Assembly (NCBI RefSeq): GCF_017652985.1 | Contig: NZ_JAGGDJ010000047.1 | Location: forward strand, 1 to 44,308 | Direction of reading: 5' to 3' | Length of the DNA stretch: 44,308 nt | From: Paenibacillus artemisiicola | GTDB lineage: Bacteria; Bacillota; Bacilli; Paenibacillales; Paenibacillaceae | Shown: in pieces, positions 9,327 through 17,800 of the stretch | Numbering within the stretch: the first letter of the stretch is position 1 | Layout: every line of letters begins with the position of its first letter | The notes under the pieces: model-generated | Seen by the model: the letters and a program-made list of their open reading frames with translations, nothing else | Databases searched by the model: none | What the model was told of the DNA's origin: nothing | Made by a program: the position numbers and the translations under genes

Positions 9327-9355
9327 ATCATACCATATCGCGCCGCCAGTTCTAA
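9327..9355 (-). promoter_or_regulatory. Sigma-A promoter for the epimerase gene
   Basis: On the minus strand: TTAGAA, 17-bp spacer, TATGAT. The predicted start of transcription gives a leader of ~33 nt that includes the GGAGG ribosome site. Confidence 0.6.
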
Positions 9356-9477
9356 AGCGGACCGAAAGGAGGAGGCAGACCGGCTCCGAATCGGTCCCGC
9401 CGGCGCGGAATCCGCCCAATTCCGGCGCAACACCGGCCCGACTCCGCCCGGATTCCGTCATTTTCCAACCAGGTATA

Positions 9478-9506
9478 TTGCATTGTTGAATAGCTGATGA
9501 TATAGT
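9478..9506 (+). promoter_or_regulatory. Sigma-A promoter for the PadR cassette
   Basis: TTGCAT, exactly 17-bp spacer, TATAGT, in an AT-rich island. Transcription would begin near 9513, about 80 nt before the PadR start. PadR proteins usually autoregulate, so an operator may overlap, but I could not single one out. Confidence 0.65.
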
Positions 9507-9521
9507 ATAGCTGTAACGCGG

Positions 9522-9549
9522 ATAGCCGCTTCTTTTTTTGGCCGGCTAT
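9522..9549 (+). other. Stem-loop in the PadR leader
   Basis: ATAGCCG and CGGCTAT form a perfect 7-bp stem around a 14-nt loop that contains seven T. It lies just after the predicted transcription start. It could stabilise the mRNA or affect early elongation; function unknown. Confidence 0.4.
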
Positions 9550-9594
9550 TCTGCATTGATTAATACTCAACGATAACAAATAGGGGCGCTGCGA

Positions 9595-9915
9595 ATGAAC
9601 GTGCAATTCAAGAAAGGCGTGCTCGATTTGTGCGTGCTGGCTCTGACCGCATGGGAGGACCGGTACGGCTACGAGCTGGCCGTGACGATGTCGTCGAAAT
9701 TCGAGGTCGCGGTCGGCAGCGTCTATCCGCTGCTGAACCGGCTGACGCAGGAGGGCTTCTTCTCCACGTACCTCAAGGAATCGAGCGAGGGACCGCCCCG
9801 CAAGTACTACAAGCTGACGCCGCAGGGGCATTCGCATCTGATGGGGCTGATCCGCGAATGGCGGAGCTTCTCCGTCGCCGTGGACGAACTCATTAAGGAA
9901 GGTGTAGAGCGATGA
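9595..9915 (+). CDS. PadR-family transcriptional regulator
   Basis: Small winged-helix DNA-binding repressor, 106 residues, the usual length of the short PadR-s2 class. Seen: KKGVLDLCVLALTAWEDRYGYEL at the N-terminus, the wing and recognition region VGSVYPLLNRLTQEGF, then PPRKYYKLTPQG. It starts at ATG with AGGGGC upstream. Its stop overlaps the next start (ATGA), so it is translationally coupled to the HAAS-domain protein. In Bacillota this trio (PadR, HAAS/DUF1700, DUF4097) is a recurring cassette in which PadR controls its own operon. Ligand unknown. Confidence 0.93.
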   Translation: MNVQFKKGVLDLCVLALTAWEDRYGYELAVTMSSKFEVAVGSVYPLLNRLTQEGFFSTYLKESSEGPPRKYYKLTPQGHSHLMGLIREWRSFSVAVDELIKEGVER

Positions 9916-10466
9916 TCAGAGAGCAGTATTTGGGCCAGCTGCGGGAGCTGCTCGCGCCCGTGCCGGAGAAGCTCCGGCGGGAGTGGCTGTACGATTACGA
10001 AGAGCATTTCCGCGTATCGGCGGAGCACGGACGGAGCGAGGCGGACGCGGCCCGCGAGCTCGGCGATCCCCGGATCATCGCGAAGGAGCTGCTGCTGAAC
10101 TACCGCGTGGACCAGGCGGACGGCAAGCGCGGCAGCATCACGCTCGTCTCGCGCGCGGTGTTCGCGGCGGTCAGCCTCGGCTTCTTCAATCTGATCTTCG
10201 TGCTGGGGCCGTTCGTCGGGCTGCTGGGCGTACTGGCCGGCATCTGGGCCGCCGCGATCGGCGTCGGGCTTTCCTCGCTCGCCGTCATGTACGAAGGGCT
10301 GTTCGGCGGCGCGTTCACGGGCATGCAGGCATCGTTCGTCGCCCTCGCCCTAATCGGGCTCGGCATGCTGCTCGGCGCCGGCGCGCACTGGCTGACCCGG
10401 GCATTCGCCAAGCTGACGTTGCAATATTTGAAATTCAATTCCAGAGTGATAAGGGTGAGAAAATGA
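9912..10466 (+). CDS. HAAS-domain (DUF1700) membrane protein
   Basis: 184 residues. Residues ~1-65 form the HAAS domain: repeated REQYLGQLRELL, PEKLRREWLYDYEEHF and AARELGDPRIIAKELL, a pattern typical of proteins encoded beside PadR regulators. The rest is hydrophobic with about three to four membrane helices rich in Gly, Ala and Leu. It overlaps PadR by 4 bp upstream and the DUF4097 gene by 4 bp downstream, so all three are one coupled unit. The molecular role of this family is not established; it is probably a membrane partner in envelope sensing. Confidence 0.88.
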   Translation: MIREQYLGQLRELLAPVPEKLRREWLYDYEEHFRVSAEHGRSEADAARELGDPRIIAKELLLNYRVDQADGKRGSITLVSRAVFAAVSLGFFNLIFVLGPFVGLLGVLAGIWAAAIGVGLSSLAVMYEGLFGGAFTGMQASFVALALIGLGMLLGAGAHWLTRAFAKLTLQYLKFNSRVIRVRK

Positions 10467-11416
10467 GAAACTGGATCGTTATCGGCCTCATTTTGCTGGT
10501 CATCGGCCTGATCGGCACGTTCGGTACCTTGGGCGCGAGCGGGAATTACGCGTTCGGCACGGAGAAGGTCGAACGCGGGCAGGCGGTCGCGGCGGACGGC
10601 ATTCGCGCCGTCGAGCTCAAGACGGGTAGCGTCGACGTGAAGATCGTGCCCGGCGAGGGAACGGAAGCGAAGGCGAGCCTGACGGGCCGCGCCAGCAAGA
10701 AGTACCTCGACAAGCTGGAGCTGAAGCTCGAGAAGGACGGCGACACGCTGAAGGTCGGCTTTCAGGATCATGCCGGCTTCCAATTCGGTTTCAATATCCT
10801 GAGCCTGAATCTCAAGCTCGAGCTGCCGAAGCGGACGTACGAGCGGCTGACGATGAACACCGGCAGCGGGGACATCGCCGTCGACGGCGTGCAGGTCGAT
10901 ACGGCCGAGCTGAAGGGCGGCTCCGGCGACGTCGACATCAGCCGGGTGCAGGCGAAGGCGGTCACCGTATCCATCGGCAGCGGGAACCTGCATTTCGAGG
11001 ATGTCACGGCGGATGACGCCTTGACGGTCAAGGCGGCTTCCGGCGACGTGACCGTCAGCGGCGCGAAGGCGAAGCTGCTGAGCGTGGACGTGAAGAGCGG
11101 CGACGTGGACCTGGCCGACGCCGACGCGGAGCTGAAGGTGCAGACGGGCAGCGGCGACATTTCCGCGGAGCAGCGGACGCTGAGCCGGCCCATGAATCTC
11201 CGGACGGGCAGCGGCGACGTCGACATCATGACCGACGAGCAGCCGGCGGACGCGGAGATCGCGTACAGCAGCGGCTCGGGCGATCTCGACAACGATTGGG
11301 ACGGCGCCAAGGGCTCCGCGGACGACGACGGCGTGCACCGTCTCGTGTTCGGAAGCGGGTCCGTCCGGGCGCAGGTCCATACGGGGTCGGGCGATCTCGA
11401 CGTCGGCCGGCGATAA
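10463..11416 (+). CDS. DUF4097-family beta-repeat protein, membrane anchored
   Basis: 317 residues. The ATG overlaps the stop of the previous gene (AATGAG), with AAGGGTGAG as ribosome site. An N-terminal hydrophobic segment (~5-25) anchors or exports it; no lipobox is visible. The rest is a repeated beta pattern with recurrent GSGD, GSGN, ASGD and KSGD turns roughly every 20 residues, typical of the DUF4097/adhesin-like right-handed beta fold. The gene ends the PadR cassette and is followed by a strong terminator. Such proteins are inferred to sense or scaffold at the envelope, but no biochemical function is established. Confidence 0.9.
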   Translation: MRNWIVIGLILLVIGLIGTFGTLGASGNYAFGTEKVERGQAVAADGIRAVELKTGSVDVKIVPGEGTEAKASLTGRASKKYLDKLELKLEKDGDTLKVGFQDHAGFQFGFNILSLNLKLELPKRTYERLTMNTGSGDIAVDGVQVDTAELKGGSGDVDISRVQAKAVTVSIGSGNLHFEDVTADDALTVKAASGDVTVSGAKAKLLSVDVKSGDVDLADADAELKVQTGSGDISAEQRTLSRPMNLRTGSGDVDIMTDEQPADAEIAYSSGSGDLDNDWDGAKGSADDDGVHRLVFGSGSVRAQVHTGSGDLDVGRR

Positions 11417-11429
11417 CGGAGACCCTTCC

Positions 11430-11468
11430 GGGCTTTGCCCCGTCCTCGCGGCGGGCAAGGCCCTTTTT
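11430..11468 (+). terminator. Terminator of the PadR cassette
   Basis: GGGCTTTGCCC and GGGCAAGGCCC form an 11-bp stem with one non-Watson-Crick position, followed by TTTTT. It begins 13 bp after the DUF4097 stop codon. Confidence 0.85.
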
Positions 11469-11516
11469 GCGTCTTTGGAACTACATTTTGCCCGGCGGAA
11501 AACCGATATTCTGAAG

Positions 11517-11553
11517 GAGGCGCCGCCGCGGGAATTCGCGGCGGCGAAGCCTC
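11517..11553 (+). other. Strong GC hairpin in the HD-GYP leader
   Basis: CGCCGCCGCG and CGCGGCGGCG pair perfectly around GGAATT, extended by GAGG/CCTC with a 3-nt bulge. An unused AAGGAGG sequence forms its left foot. It lies ~110 nt before the HD-GYP start and has no T-run, so it is not a terminator. I see no recognisable riboswitch core. Confidence 0.4.
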
Positions 11554-11659
11554 ATAACGCCAACAACTTCACTCTGCCTGCGGGCTGCGCGTTCGCGAAT
11601 TCAAGCCGGCTAGGCCGGACAGAGGGGACCGATTGGACAAAGGGAGAGGATTTTGGATC

Positions 11660-13111
11660 ATGCAGGTTAAACGCACCGCCGTCATCGGCCCGATATTGGC
11701 CGCCGTTCTTCCGGTCGTCCTGTTCGAATGGTTCCGCTCGGACGCGGCGGCCGACGTCGCGCTGAAGGCGCCGCAGGGACATTTCTACTTCGTGACGGCG
11801 GTCGCGGCGCTCGCCGCGATCGTCGCGATCGCCGTCGGCATCGCGGGCCACCGGCTCCGCAACATCAAGGTCGGCTTCATGGCGCTCGGCTATTTGTCGC
11901 TGGCGGGCATCTTCCTCCTGCACGGCCTGACGACGCCGGGCTTCGTCATCCATACCGGCAACCTGCCGGCCATGTTCGCCCAGCTCAGCATCCTGCTGAC
12001 GTCCTTGTGGCTGTGCCTGTCGGCGGTGTCCTCCGATCATTGGCTCATCCGGCGGCTGTCCGGATGGCGCGAATGGCTCATCCCCGTTTGGCTGCTCTTG
12101 CTGGGAGGGCTGGCGGCCTTCACGCTGCGGATGCCGCACGACATGACCATGATCCCGCTCGGCGGCGACGGGCCGTACAAGTGGGCGGCCGTGACGCTGA
12201 CCTGCGCGGCCTGCCTGTGGACGATGTACCGCTACTGGCAATCGTACCGGCATGCCGGCTTCCCGCTGCAGCGGGCGATCGTCTACAGCGTCAGCCTCAT
12301 CCTCGCGGCGCAGTACATCATCGTGGCCGGGACGATGTGGCGGCTCAGCTGGTGGCTGTACCATCTGCTCCTGCTCGCGTCCATGCTGGTCATGCTCGTC
12401 GGGCTGATCCGGCAGTATTTCTCCCAAGGCTCCTTCAGCTCGTCGCTGCGCGTGCTGTTCCAGGCCGATCCGCGCGCCTGGCTCGAGGCGTGCAAGACGC
12501 CGAGCGTGAAGGCGCTCATCATGGCGACGGAGGCGCGGGACGCCTACACGGCGGGGCACAACAACCGCGTCGCGCTCTACGCGCTGCGGCTCGGCGAGGA
12601 GATGCAGCTCTCGAAGGACAAGCTGCGCGCCATCGCGCAGGGCGGCGTCGTCCACGACGTCGGCAAGCTGCGGGTCCCGGACGCCGTCCTGAACAAGGCC
12701 GGCAAGCTGACGGCGGAAGAGCGGCTCGTCATCGAGCGGCATCCCGTCTCGGGCTACGACATGTGCAAGCAGCTCGGCTTCCTGGCCGACGAGCTGTCCG
12801 TGATCCGTTCCCACCACGAGAAATGGGACGGCACCGGCTATCCCGACCGGCTGAAGGGCGAGGAAATCCCGCTGCTCGCGCGCATTACCGCCGTGGCGGA
12901 CGTCTACGACGCCCTGACGTCGTCCCGTTCGTACCGGCAGGCGATGTCGCACGAGGAGGCGATGGCCATCATCGCCGGGGGGAGCGGCGTCCATTTCTGC
13001 CCGGCCTGCGTGAAGGTATGGCAGCGGCTGGCGGCGGAGGACGCCGGTTTTTTCGCCGAGATCGCCGCCAGCAGCCGCACGCTGCGCCTCGTGCGCAAGG
13101 AAGCGCGGTAA
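11660..13111 (+). CDS. Membrane-bound HD-GYP protein (c-di-GMP phosphodiesterase)
   Basis: Predicted to hydrolyse cyclic di-GMP at the inner membrane. 483 residues from the ATG that has AGGGAGAGGA 9 bp upstream; a TTG 27 bp earlier lies before that site and is rejected. Residues ~1-270 contain about seven or eight membrane helices of an unassigned sensor region. The C-terminal HD-GYP domain shows HNNRVALYA, VVHDVGKLRVP (His332-Asp333), ERHPVSGYD and SHHEKWDGTGYP (about 385-395), then the ADVYDALTSSRSYR segment. The near-terminal motif usually read HFDP is HFCPACVKVW here. A TTTTT terminator follows ~100 bp after the stop. It stands alone in its transcript. Confidence 0.92.
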   Translation: MQVKRTAVIGPILAAVLPVVLFEWFRSDAAADVALKAPQGHFYFVTAVAALAAIVAIAVGIAGHRLRNIKVGFMALGYLSLAGIFLLHGLTTPGFVIHTGNLPAMFAQLSILLTSLWLCLSAVSSDHWLIRRLSGWREWLIPVWLLLLGGLAAFTLRMPHDMTMIPLGGDGPYKWAAVTLTCAACLWTMYRYWQSYRHAGFPLQRAIVYSVSLILAAQYIIVAGTMWRLSWWLYHLLLLASMLVMLVGLIRQYFSQGSFSSSLRVLFQADPRAWLEACKTPSVKALIMATEARDAYTAGHNNRVALYALRLGEEMQLSKDKLRAIAQGGVVHDVGKLRVPDAVLNKAGKLTAEERLVIERHPVSGYDMCKQLGFLADELSVIRSHHEKWDGTGYPDRLKGEEIPLLARITAVADVYDALTSSRSYRQAMSHEEAMAIIAGGSGVHFCPACVKVWQRLAAEDAGFFAEIAASSRTLRLVRKEAR

Positions 13112-13208
13112 GGGGTATTTAACCGTGCGCTGCTGTGGCGCACTTCCCCGTTCCTCCGGCGCTACTGCAACGCACCGTTCCGTTTATCTGGCAATGCTTT
13201 AATGCACT

Positions 13209-13240
13209 AAACCGCGAGGGCGCAAAGTCCCGCGGTTTTT
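13209..13240 (+). terminator. Terminator between convergent HD-GYP and PAS-XRE genes
   Basis: AACCGCG(A)GG and CCCGCGGTT pair around a short loop, followed by TTTTT on the plus strand. On the minus strand the flanking sequence is TTTAG, so it may also act weakly on the convergent gene. Confidence 0.75.
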
Positions 13241-13263
13241 GCGTTCAGAGGATATTTTCGGGT

Positions 13264-14163
13264 TTACGGCCAGATGTCCTGCGGCGCGACTTCCAAGGCT
13301 TTGGCGATGAGCAGCGTGGTCTGTCGCTGCGGCCGGCCGATCTTGCCGTTGCGCAGCTTCGAGATGGTTTGAAGCGAGATGCCGGTTGCGGACGAGAGCT
13401 GCTGGGCGGACATGTACTTGCGGGCCATCAGCACTTTCAAGGTAACGGATGGGTCCAAGGCGGCGGCTTCGGTTTCGGCGAGCGAGCGGATGTCCGTGGC
13501 GATGAAGGCGATGCACTTGAGAGTGCCGTCTCCGTGGAAGAACGGGCGGTACGTGATCTGGAGCTCCAGCTGGACGGATTCGGCCAACCTCTTGGTATGG
13601 ACGATGAGATGTTCGGTGCGGCGATGGAGGGCGGCGTGTTTGAGCGAAGCGAGGATGCGTTCGCGCTCGCTGTCGTGGAAGAACTGGCTGAGCGATTCCT
13701 CTTCCACGGAGAACAAGCGGTCCACGACGGGAGCAGGGTAGTGTTTGTAATAGCGTTCGACCACGAGCCGTTCGTTCAGAATTCCGGACAACAGCACCTG
13801 CCCGGAGGCCGCCATGCGATCGATCCACGACTTGGCGCTGATGTCCTCGACGGTCAGCAGGAAGGCCGGTTCGTCCGCGCCGGCGATCGCTTCGCAGGTC
13901 AGCACGAGCCGCAGCGGATCGTCGTCGGACCAGGACCGGAGCAGGGACGTCTCATGGCGGTCGTCCGAGCGGAGCGCGCTGCTGCTCCATTCCGAGAACA
14001 CCCTGTCCGGCGGGAGCCCTTCGAGGACGTCGCCCGAGCACCCGACCAGCCTGGAAAAGGCTTTGTTGGCCAGGTTGAAGTGGCAGTCGTCGTCCTGGCC
14101 GACGACGACGGCCAGCGGCGTTTTTAAGTTTTGAAAGACAGCGGTAGTCAGCGTCAAAGGCAT
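13264..14163 (-). CDS. PAS-PAS-XRE transcriptional regulator
   Basis: 299 residues. Two PAS-like sensor modules fill about residues 5-110 (AVVVGQDDDCHFNLANKAFSRLVG, then LLTVEDIS) and 110-225 (ending CIAFIATDIRSLAE). The C-terminal ~50 residues are a lambda-repressor-type HTH: MSAQQLSSATGISLQTISKLRNGK, followed by ALEVAPQDIWP. The expected role is a cytosolic regulator responding to a ligand or redox state. The annotated ATG has GAGGG only 2 bp upstream; the TTG two codons later (14157) has better spacing (7 bp) and could be the true start. A near-consensus promoter lies upstream. Convergent with the HD-GYP gene. Confidence 0.85.
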   Translation of the reverse strand: MPLTLTTAVFQNLKTPLAVVVGQDDDCHFNLANKAFSRLVGCSGDVLEGLPPDRVFSEWSSSALRSDDRHETSLLRSWSDDDPLRLVLTCEAIAGADEPAFLLTVEDISAKSWIDRMAASGQVLLSGILNERLVVERYYKHYPAPVVDRLFSVEEESLSQFFHDSERERILASLKHAALHRRTEHLIVHTKRLAESVQLELQITYRPFFHGDGTLKCIAFIATDIRSLAETEAAALDPSVTLKVLMARKYMSAQQLSSATGISLQTISKLRNGKIGRPQRQTTLLIAKALEVAPQDIWP

Positions 14164-14199
14164 TCCCTCACAATCTGTAACTAAGCTGGTTTATAGAAC

Positions 14200-14228
14200 A
14201 GTATAAGAGGCGTTATCCGACTTTTCAA
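14200..14228 (-). promoter_or_regulatory. Sigma-A promoter of the PAS-XRE regulator
   Basis: On the minus strand: TTGAAA, 17-bp spacer, TATACT; close to consensus. The start of transcription is ~30 nt before the coding sequence. Confidence 0.75.
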
Positions 14229-14401
14229 CCGGGACGAACACAAAAAATTAGAAAGGGTTTTTTTTCGCTTTTAGTTCTGAAGGATCAGATGCCCGCATGC
14301 CCGTCCGATCCTCTTCGAAGGGCGGCGGGAAACCTCCGGCGCGCGGAATTCTTCAAAGGAGCCGCCTGCGTTTCCACATGCTGGGTTTCGGTCTGGCAAC
14401 G

Positions 14402-14410
14402 TGTTAAAAT
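14402..14410 (+). promoter_or_regulatory. Candidate extended -10 promoter for the small Cys/His protein
   Basis: TGTTAAAAT matches the extended -10 form TGNTAAAAT. No good -35 is present at 17 bp. The resulting leader would be about 100 nt and include the small hairpin at 14435-14448. Confidence 0.35.
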
Positions 14411-14515
14411 TTCCAGGCAATTTGCGGCATTGAAGGCTTTTCAAAGCCGGTTCGATCCCGCATAATGATAATCTATCGCGCACCAGAGACTCCTACACCG
14501 AGAGGACGAAGCCGG

Positions 14516-14752
14516 ATGGAATTGTGTACCGTCGATGCTTGCCGCAAACCTGTAAAAGCGAAGCGGATGTGCGCGATGCATCATCAGCGCTGGAGGAGAC
14601 ACGGCGATCCGGGCGTCACCAAGGTCCGCCGGGCCGCGGAGCCGACCCCGTGCAAGTGGGTCAACTGCGCCAAGCCTTCCTTGAGCAAGGGGTATTGCTC
14701 GAAGCATTACTACATACACCGGACGCGCGCGAAGGCGCGGCCGGAAGCCTGA
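14516..14752 (+). CDS. Small protein with two Cys/His zinc-binding repeats
   Basis: 78 residues, starting at the ATG that has AGAGGACG upstream. It contains two similar units: CTVDACRKPVKAKRMCAMHH and CKWVNCAKPSLSKGYCSKHY. Each has the order Cys, Cys, Cys, His with matching spacing (C-x4-C-x8/9-C-x2-H), followed by an Arg-rich stretch (RWRRHGDPG and IHRTRAKARPE). The pattern resembles the Cys/His tag found on some phage HNH nucleases, but no nuclease residues follow. It is probably a small zinc-stabilised nucleic-acid or protein binder. It stands alone between divergent and downstream genes. Function unknown. Confidence 0.75.
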   Translation: MELCTVDACRKPVKAKRMCAMHHQRWRRHGDPGVTKVRRAAEPTPCKWVNCAKPSLSKGYCSKHYYIHRTRAKARPEA

Positions 14753-14824
14753 GCGTCAGCGCCCGCGGGCGCTCCCCCGGCCTTTCCTGGCCTGGCCAGC
14801 CTATGAAGCGCTTCCCTCCCAAGG

Positions 14825-14830
14825 TATAAT
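14825..14830 (+). promoter_or_regulatory. -10 box of the hybrid kinase gene
   Basis: A perfect TATAAT 38 bp before the GTG start; the -35 position (TATGAA at 14802-14807, 17-bp spacer) is poor, so activation by a regulator is possible. Confidence 0.45.
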
Positions 14831-14868
14831 AGGGCCGATACGACCTATTGTACGGGAGGTTTTTTGCC

Positions 14869-17800
14869 GTGGGTACCTTTTCGCTCCGGACGAAAGTGCT
14901 TGTCCTCATCCTGTTCGTCACGACCGGCGTGCTGTCGGTCGTCGGCTACGGCAATTACGCCGCGGCCAAGCGCGCCATCATGGAAGCGCTCGTCGACAAA
15001 GCCGGCACGAAGGTTCAAAACGCCGCGGGCAGCCTGGCGTCCTGGATCGAAGCCCGGCGCGCCGAGGTGGAGGTCATGAGCCGCACCGATCAGGTGCGGT
15101 TCGGTTCCTCCGCGGAGCGCCTCGCGTATTTTCGCGGCGAGATCGGGCGCTCCGCTTCGCCCTTCCGCACGATCGGCTTCGCCGACCGGACGGGGCGCGC
15201 CGAGCTGAGCGACGGCTCGGTCATCGAGATCGGGGACGAGCCGTCCTTCCCGGCGGCGATCCGGGGCAAGGCGATCGTCACCGACCCCTTCGTCGGCAGA
15301 TACGGCGGCGGTAGCATCGTCGTCATTCAAATTCCCGTCTACGGCCGCGACAACGCCATCATCGGCCTCGTCGACGCGGCGATCCCCGCGGAACGGGTGT
15401 TCCGGGAGCAGCTGAACGTCCGCGTCGGCCGCACGGACCGCGCCTTCGTATACAACGACGGCGCCGCGGTCATCGAGGCGCCGCCCGCGGCCGGCGCGCT
15501 CCGGCCGTCGTCGCCGCTCTCTTCGCCGGAGCTGCCCTTCGCGCCCGTCGCGCGGGACATGCTGCGGAATCCGTACGGCACGGCCCGGCTGAGCGGCGGC
15601 TCCGCCGGCGGTTCGATGCTGTTCTACGCGGCGGTCGAGGGCACGAGCTGGCATCTCGCCCTGAACGTGCCGCTGCGGGAGATCGAAGCCCCGCTCGCGG
15701 CGATCAAGTGGCGCTCCATCCTGTCCATCGCCGCCGCCGAGGCGATCCTCACGATTCTCTTCTTCCTCTTCTCGTACCGCGCCATCGGGCGCATCAAGCG
15801 GATTCTCGCCGTCACCGAGGCGGCCGCGGCCGGGCGCTTCGACGTGAACGACGTCCGGGACGCGGGCGGCGACGAGCTGTCGCAATTATCCAAGTCCGTC
15901 AACCAAATGAAGCAGCGGCTGAACGGCATGTTCAGTCAAATGGACGCCATGATCAACCAGAATCAGTTCGCGTTCATCGTGCTCGACAGCCAGTACCGGG
16001 TCACTTATTTCAGCAAGGCGGCGGAGCGCATGCTCGGCTACGCGGCGGAGGAGGTGCTCTACAAGGCGACGGGGCTTGCCTTCGTCGCGCCGGAGGACAT
16101 CGTCCGGGAGGCGGAACGGCTGAGCGGGCGGTACGGCCGGCCGGTCCCGCCGGACATCACGGTGTTCGAGCTGCTGCGCAAGGATCAATTCGCGTACGAG
16201 CGGGAATGGAACTACGTGCGCAAGGACGGCACGCGCTTCCCCGTCGCGCACAGCTCGAACGGCATGCGCGACCGCGAAGGCCGCTTCGTCGGCGTCGTCG
16301 GCATCGCGCGCGACATCACCGGGCAGAAGCAGGCGGAGAACGCGCGCAACCGGCAGCTGAAGGTGATGGGCGCGGCGAAGGATCTGATCGCCACGTTCGA
16401 CGAAGCGGGCAAGCTGCTCTATATGAACGAGGCGGGCCGGGCGATGCTGGGCATGCGGCCGTACGGCATGAGCGTGGACGAGGTGCCGAAGCGCACGGTC
16501 CAGGAGCTGCTCGACGGCATCGAGGACGCGCGGGAGGCGGGCTACCGGGAGAAGGAGGCGCTGCTGCGCACGCTGCAGGGCGTGTTTTTCCCGGTATCCA
16601 AGATCCTGGTCGTCCACCGCGACGACGATACCGGCGAGACGTTCTACTCCTGCATCGCGCGGGACATTACGGAGGCGAAGCGCGTCCAGTCCGAGCTGGA
16701 GCAGGCCAAGCGCGACGCGGAGAGCGCGAACGTGGCGAAGAGCCAGTTCCTGGCGCAGATCAGCCACGAGATCCGCACGCCGCTCGCCGGCATCATCGGC
16801 TTGACGGGACTCATGCAGAAGACCGGCCTGACGCCGCTGCAGCGGGATTATCTGCGCAAGACGCGGGATTCGTCCCAGGCGCTGCTCGCCATCATCAACG
16901 ACATTCTGGATTTCTCCAAAGTCGAGGCCGGCCGCATCGAGCTGAACGAGAAGCCGTTCGATCCGTACGAGCTCGTCCAGAAGCTGGCGGAGACGCTGAG
17001 CGTGTTCGTCGGCGGCAAGGAGCGGTTCCAATTCGTCGCCGAGACGCCGCCAGGGCTGCCGGAGCGGGTCGTGGGCGACTGGCTGCGCATCGAGCAGGCG
17101 CTGCTCAATCTGTGCGTGAACGCGATCAAATTCACGGAGCGGGGCTACGTCCGGCTGCGGCTCGCGCTGCCGGAGGGCATGGCCGCGGACGAAGGGCGCG
17201 TCCGCATCGCGTTCTCCGTGGAGGACACGGGCATCGGCATGACGGAGGAGCAGCTCGGCCGGCTGTTCGAGCCGTTCGTGCAGGCGGACGCGGAGACGAA
17301 CCGCAAGTACGGCGGAACGGGTCTCGGGCTCGTCATCGTGAAGCGGCTCGTGGAGCTGATGGGCGGCGACGTTCGCGTCCGCAGCGAGCTTGGCCGGGGA
17401 AGCGCGTTCTCCTTCGCGCTCGACCTCGCCGTGGCCGAGCCGCCGCGCGCCGGCCGCTTCGACATCCGGGGGGACGCGGAAGGCTCCGTCTGGGTCGTGG
17501 AGGACCATCCGCTTATGAGCGGCCTGCTGTGCGCCGTCATCGAGGACGGCGGCCTGACGCCGATCCCGCTCGGCTCGTGGAAGACCGCCCGGGAGCGGCT
17601 GGCGCGCTCCGGAATCGGCGTCCGGCCGTCCGCCCTGCTGCTGGACTTCGAGATGCCGGACATGTACGCGGAGGAGACCTGGCATGCCATGCGCGAAGCG
17701 GCGCAGGAGGCGGGCGTCCCGACGGTCGCGCTCACGACCGCGTTCGGCCGGGAGGAATTGCTGAAGCTGCCGCAGGAGCAGCGGCCCGACGACATCCTCG

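Larger units (their letters stand above)
9288..9594. other. Divergent intergenic region
   Basis: 307 bp between the divergent epimerase and PadR genes. It holds a minus-strand promoter (9327-9355), a plus-strand promoter (9478-9506) and a stem-loop in the PadR leader (9522-9549). Between the promoters lies ~120 bp of GC-rich sequence in which I see no site. Confidence 0.6.
14164..14515. other. Divergent intergenic region
   Basis: 352 bp between divergent genes. It holds the minus-strand promoter of the PAS-XRE gene (14200-14228), an A/T tract near 14246-14274, a candidate plus-strand extended -10 (14402-14410), and a small perfect hairpin GGCTTT/AAAGCC at 14435-14448. No further gene is supported. 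Confidence 0.55.

Noticed and set aside
9288..9461. 58-residue N-terminal extension of the epimerase-like protein
   Set aside because: It would start upstream of the predicted promoter, is low complexity, and the ATG at 9287 has a well-placed GGAGG.
11469..11659. c-di-GMP riboswitch upstream of the HD-GYP gene
   Set aside because: The conserved core of the known c-di-GMP riboswitch classes is not visible; only a simple hairpin is supported.
13125..13143. GTGCGC/GCGCAC hairpin after the HD-GYP gene as terminator
   Set aside because: Short stem and no T-run; the hairpin at 13209-13240 with TTTTT is the better terminator.
14758..14773. 16-bp palindrome AGCGCCCGCGGGCGCT after the small Cys/His gene
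   Set aside because: No T-run and no second copy, so neither a terminator nor an operator can be supported.
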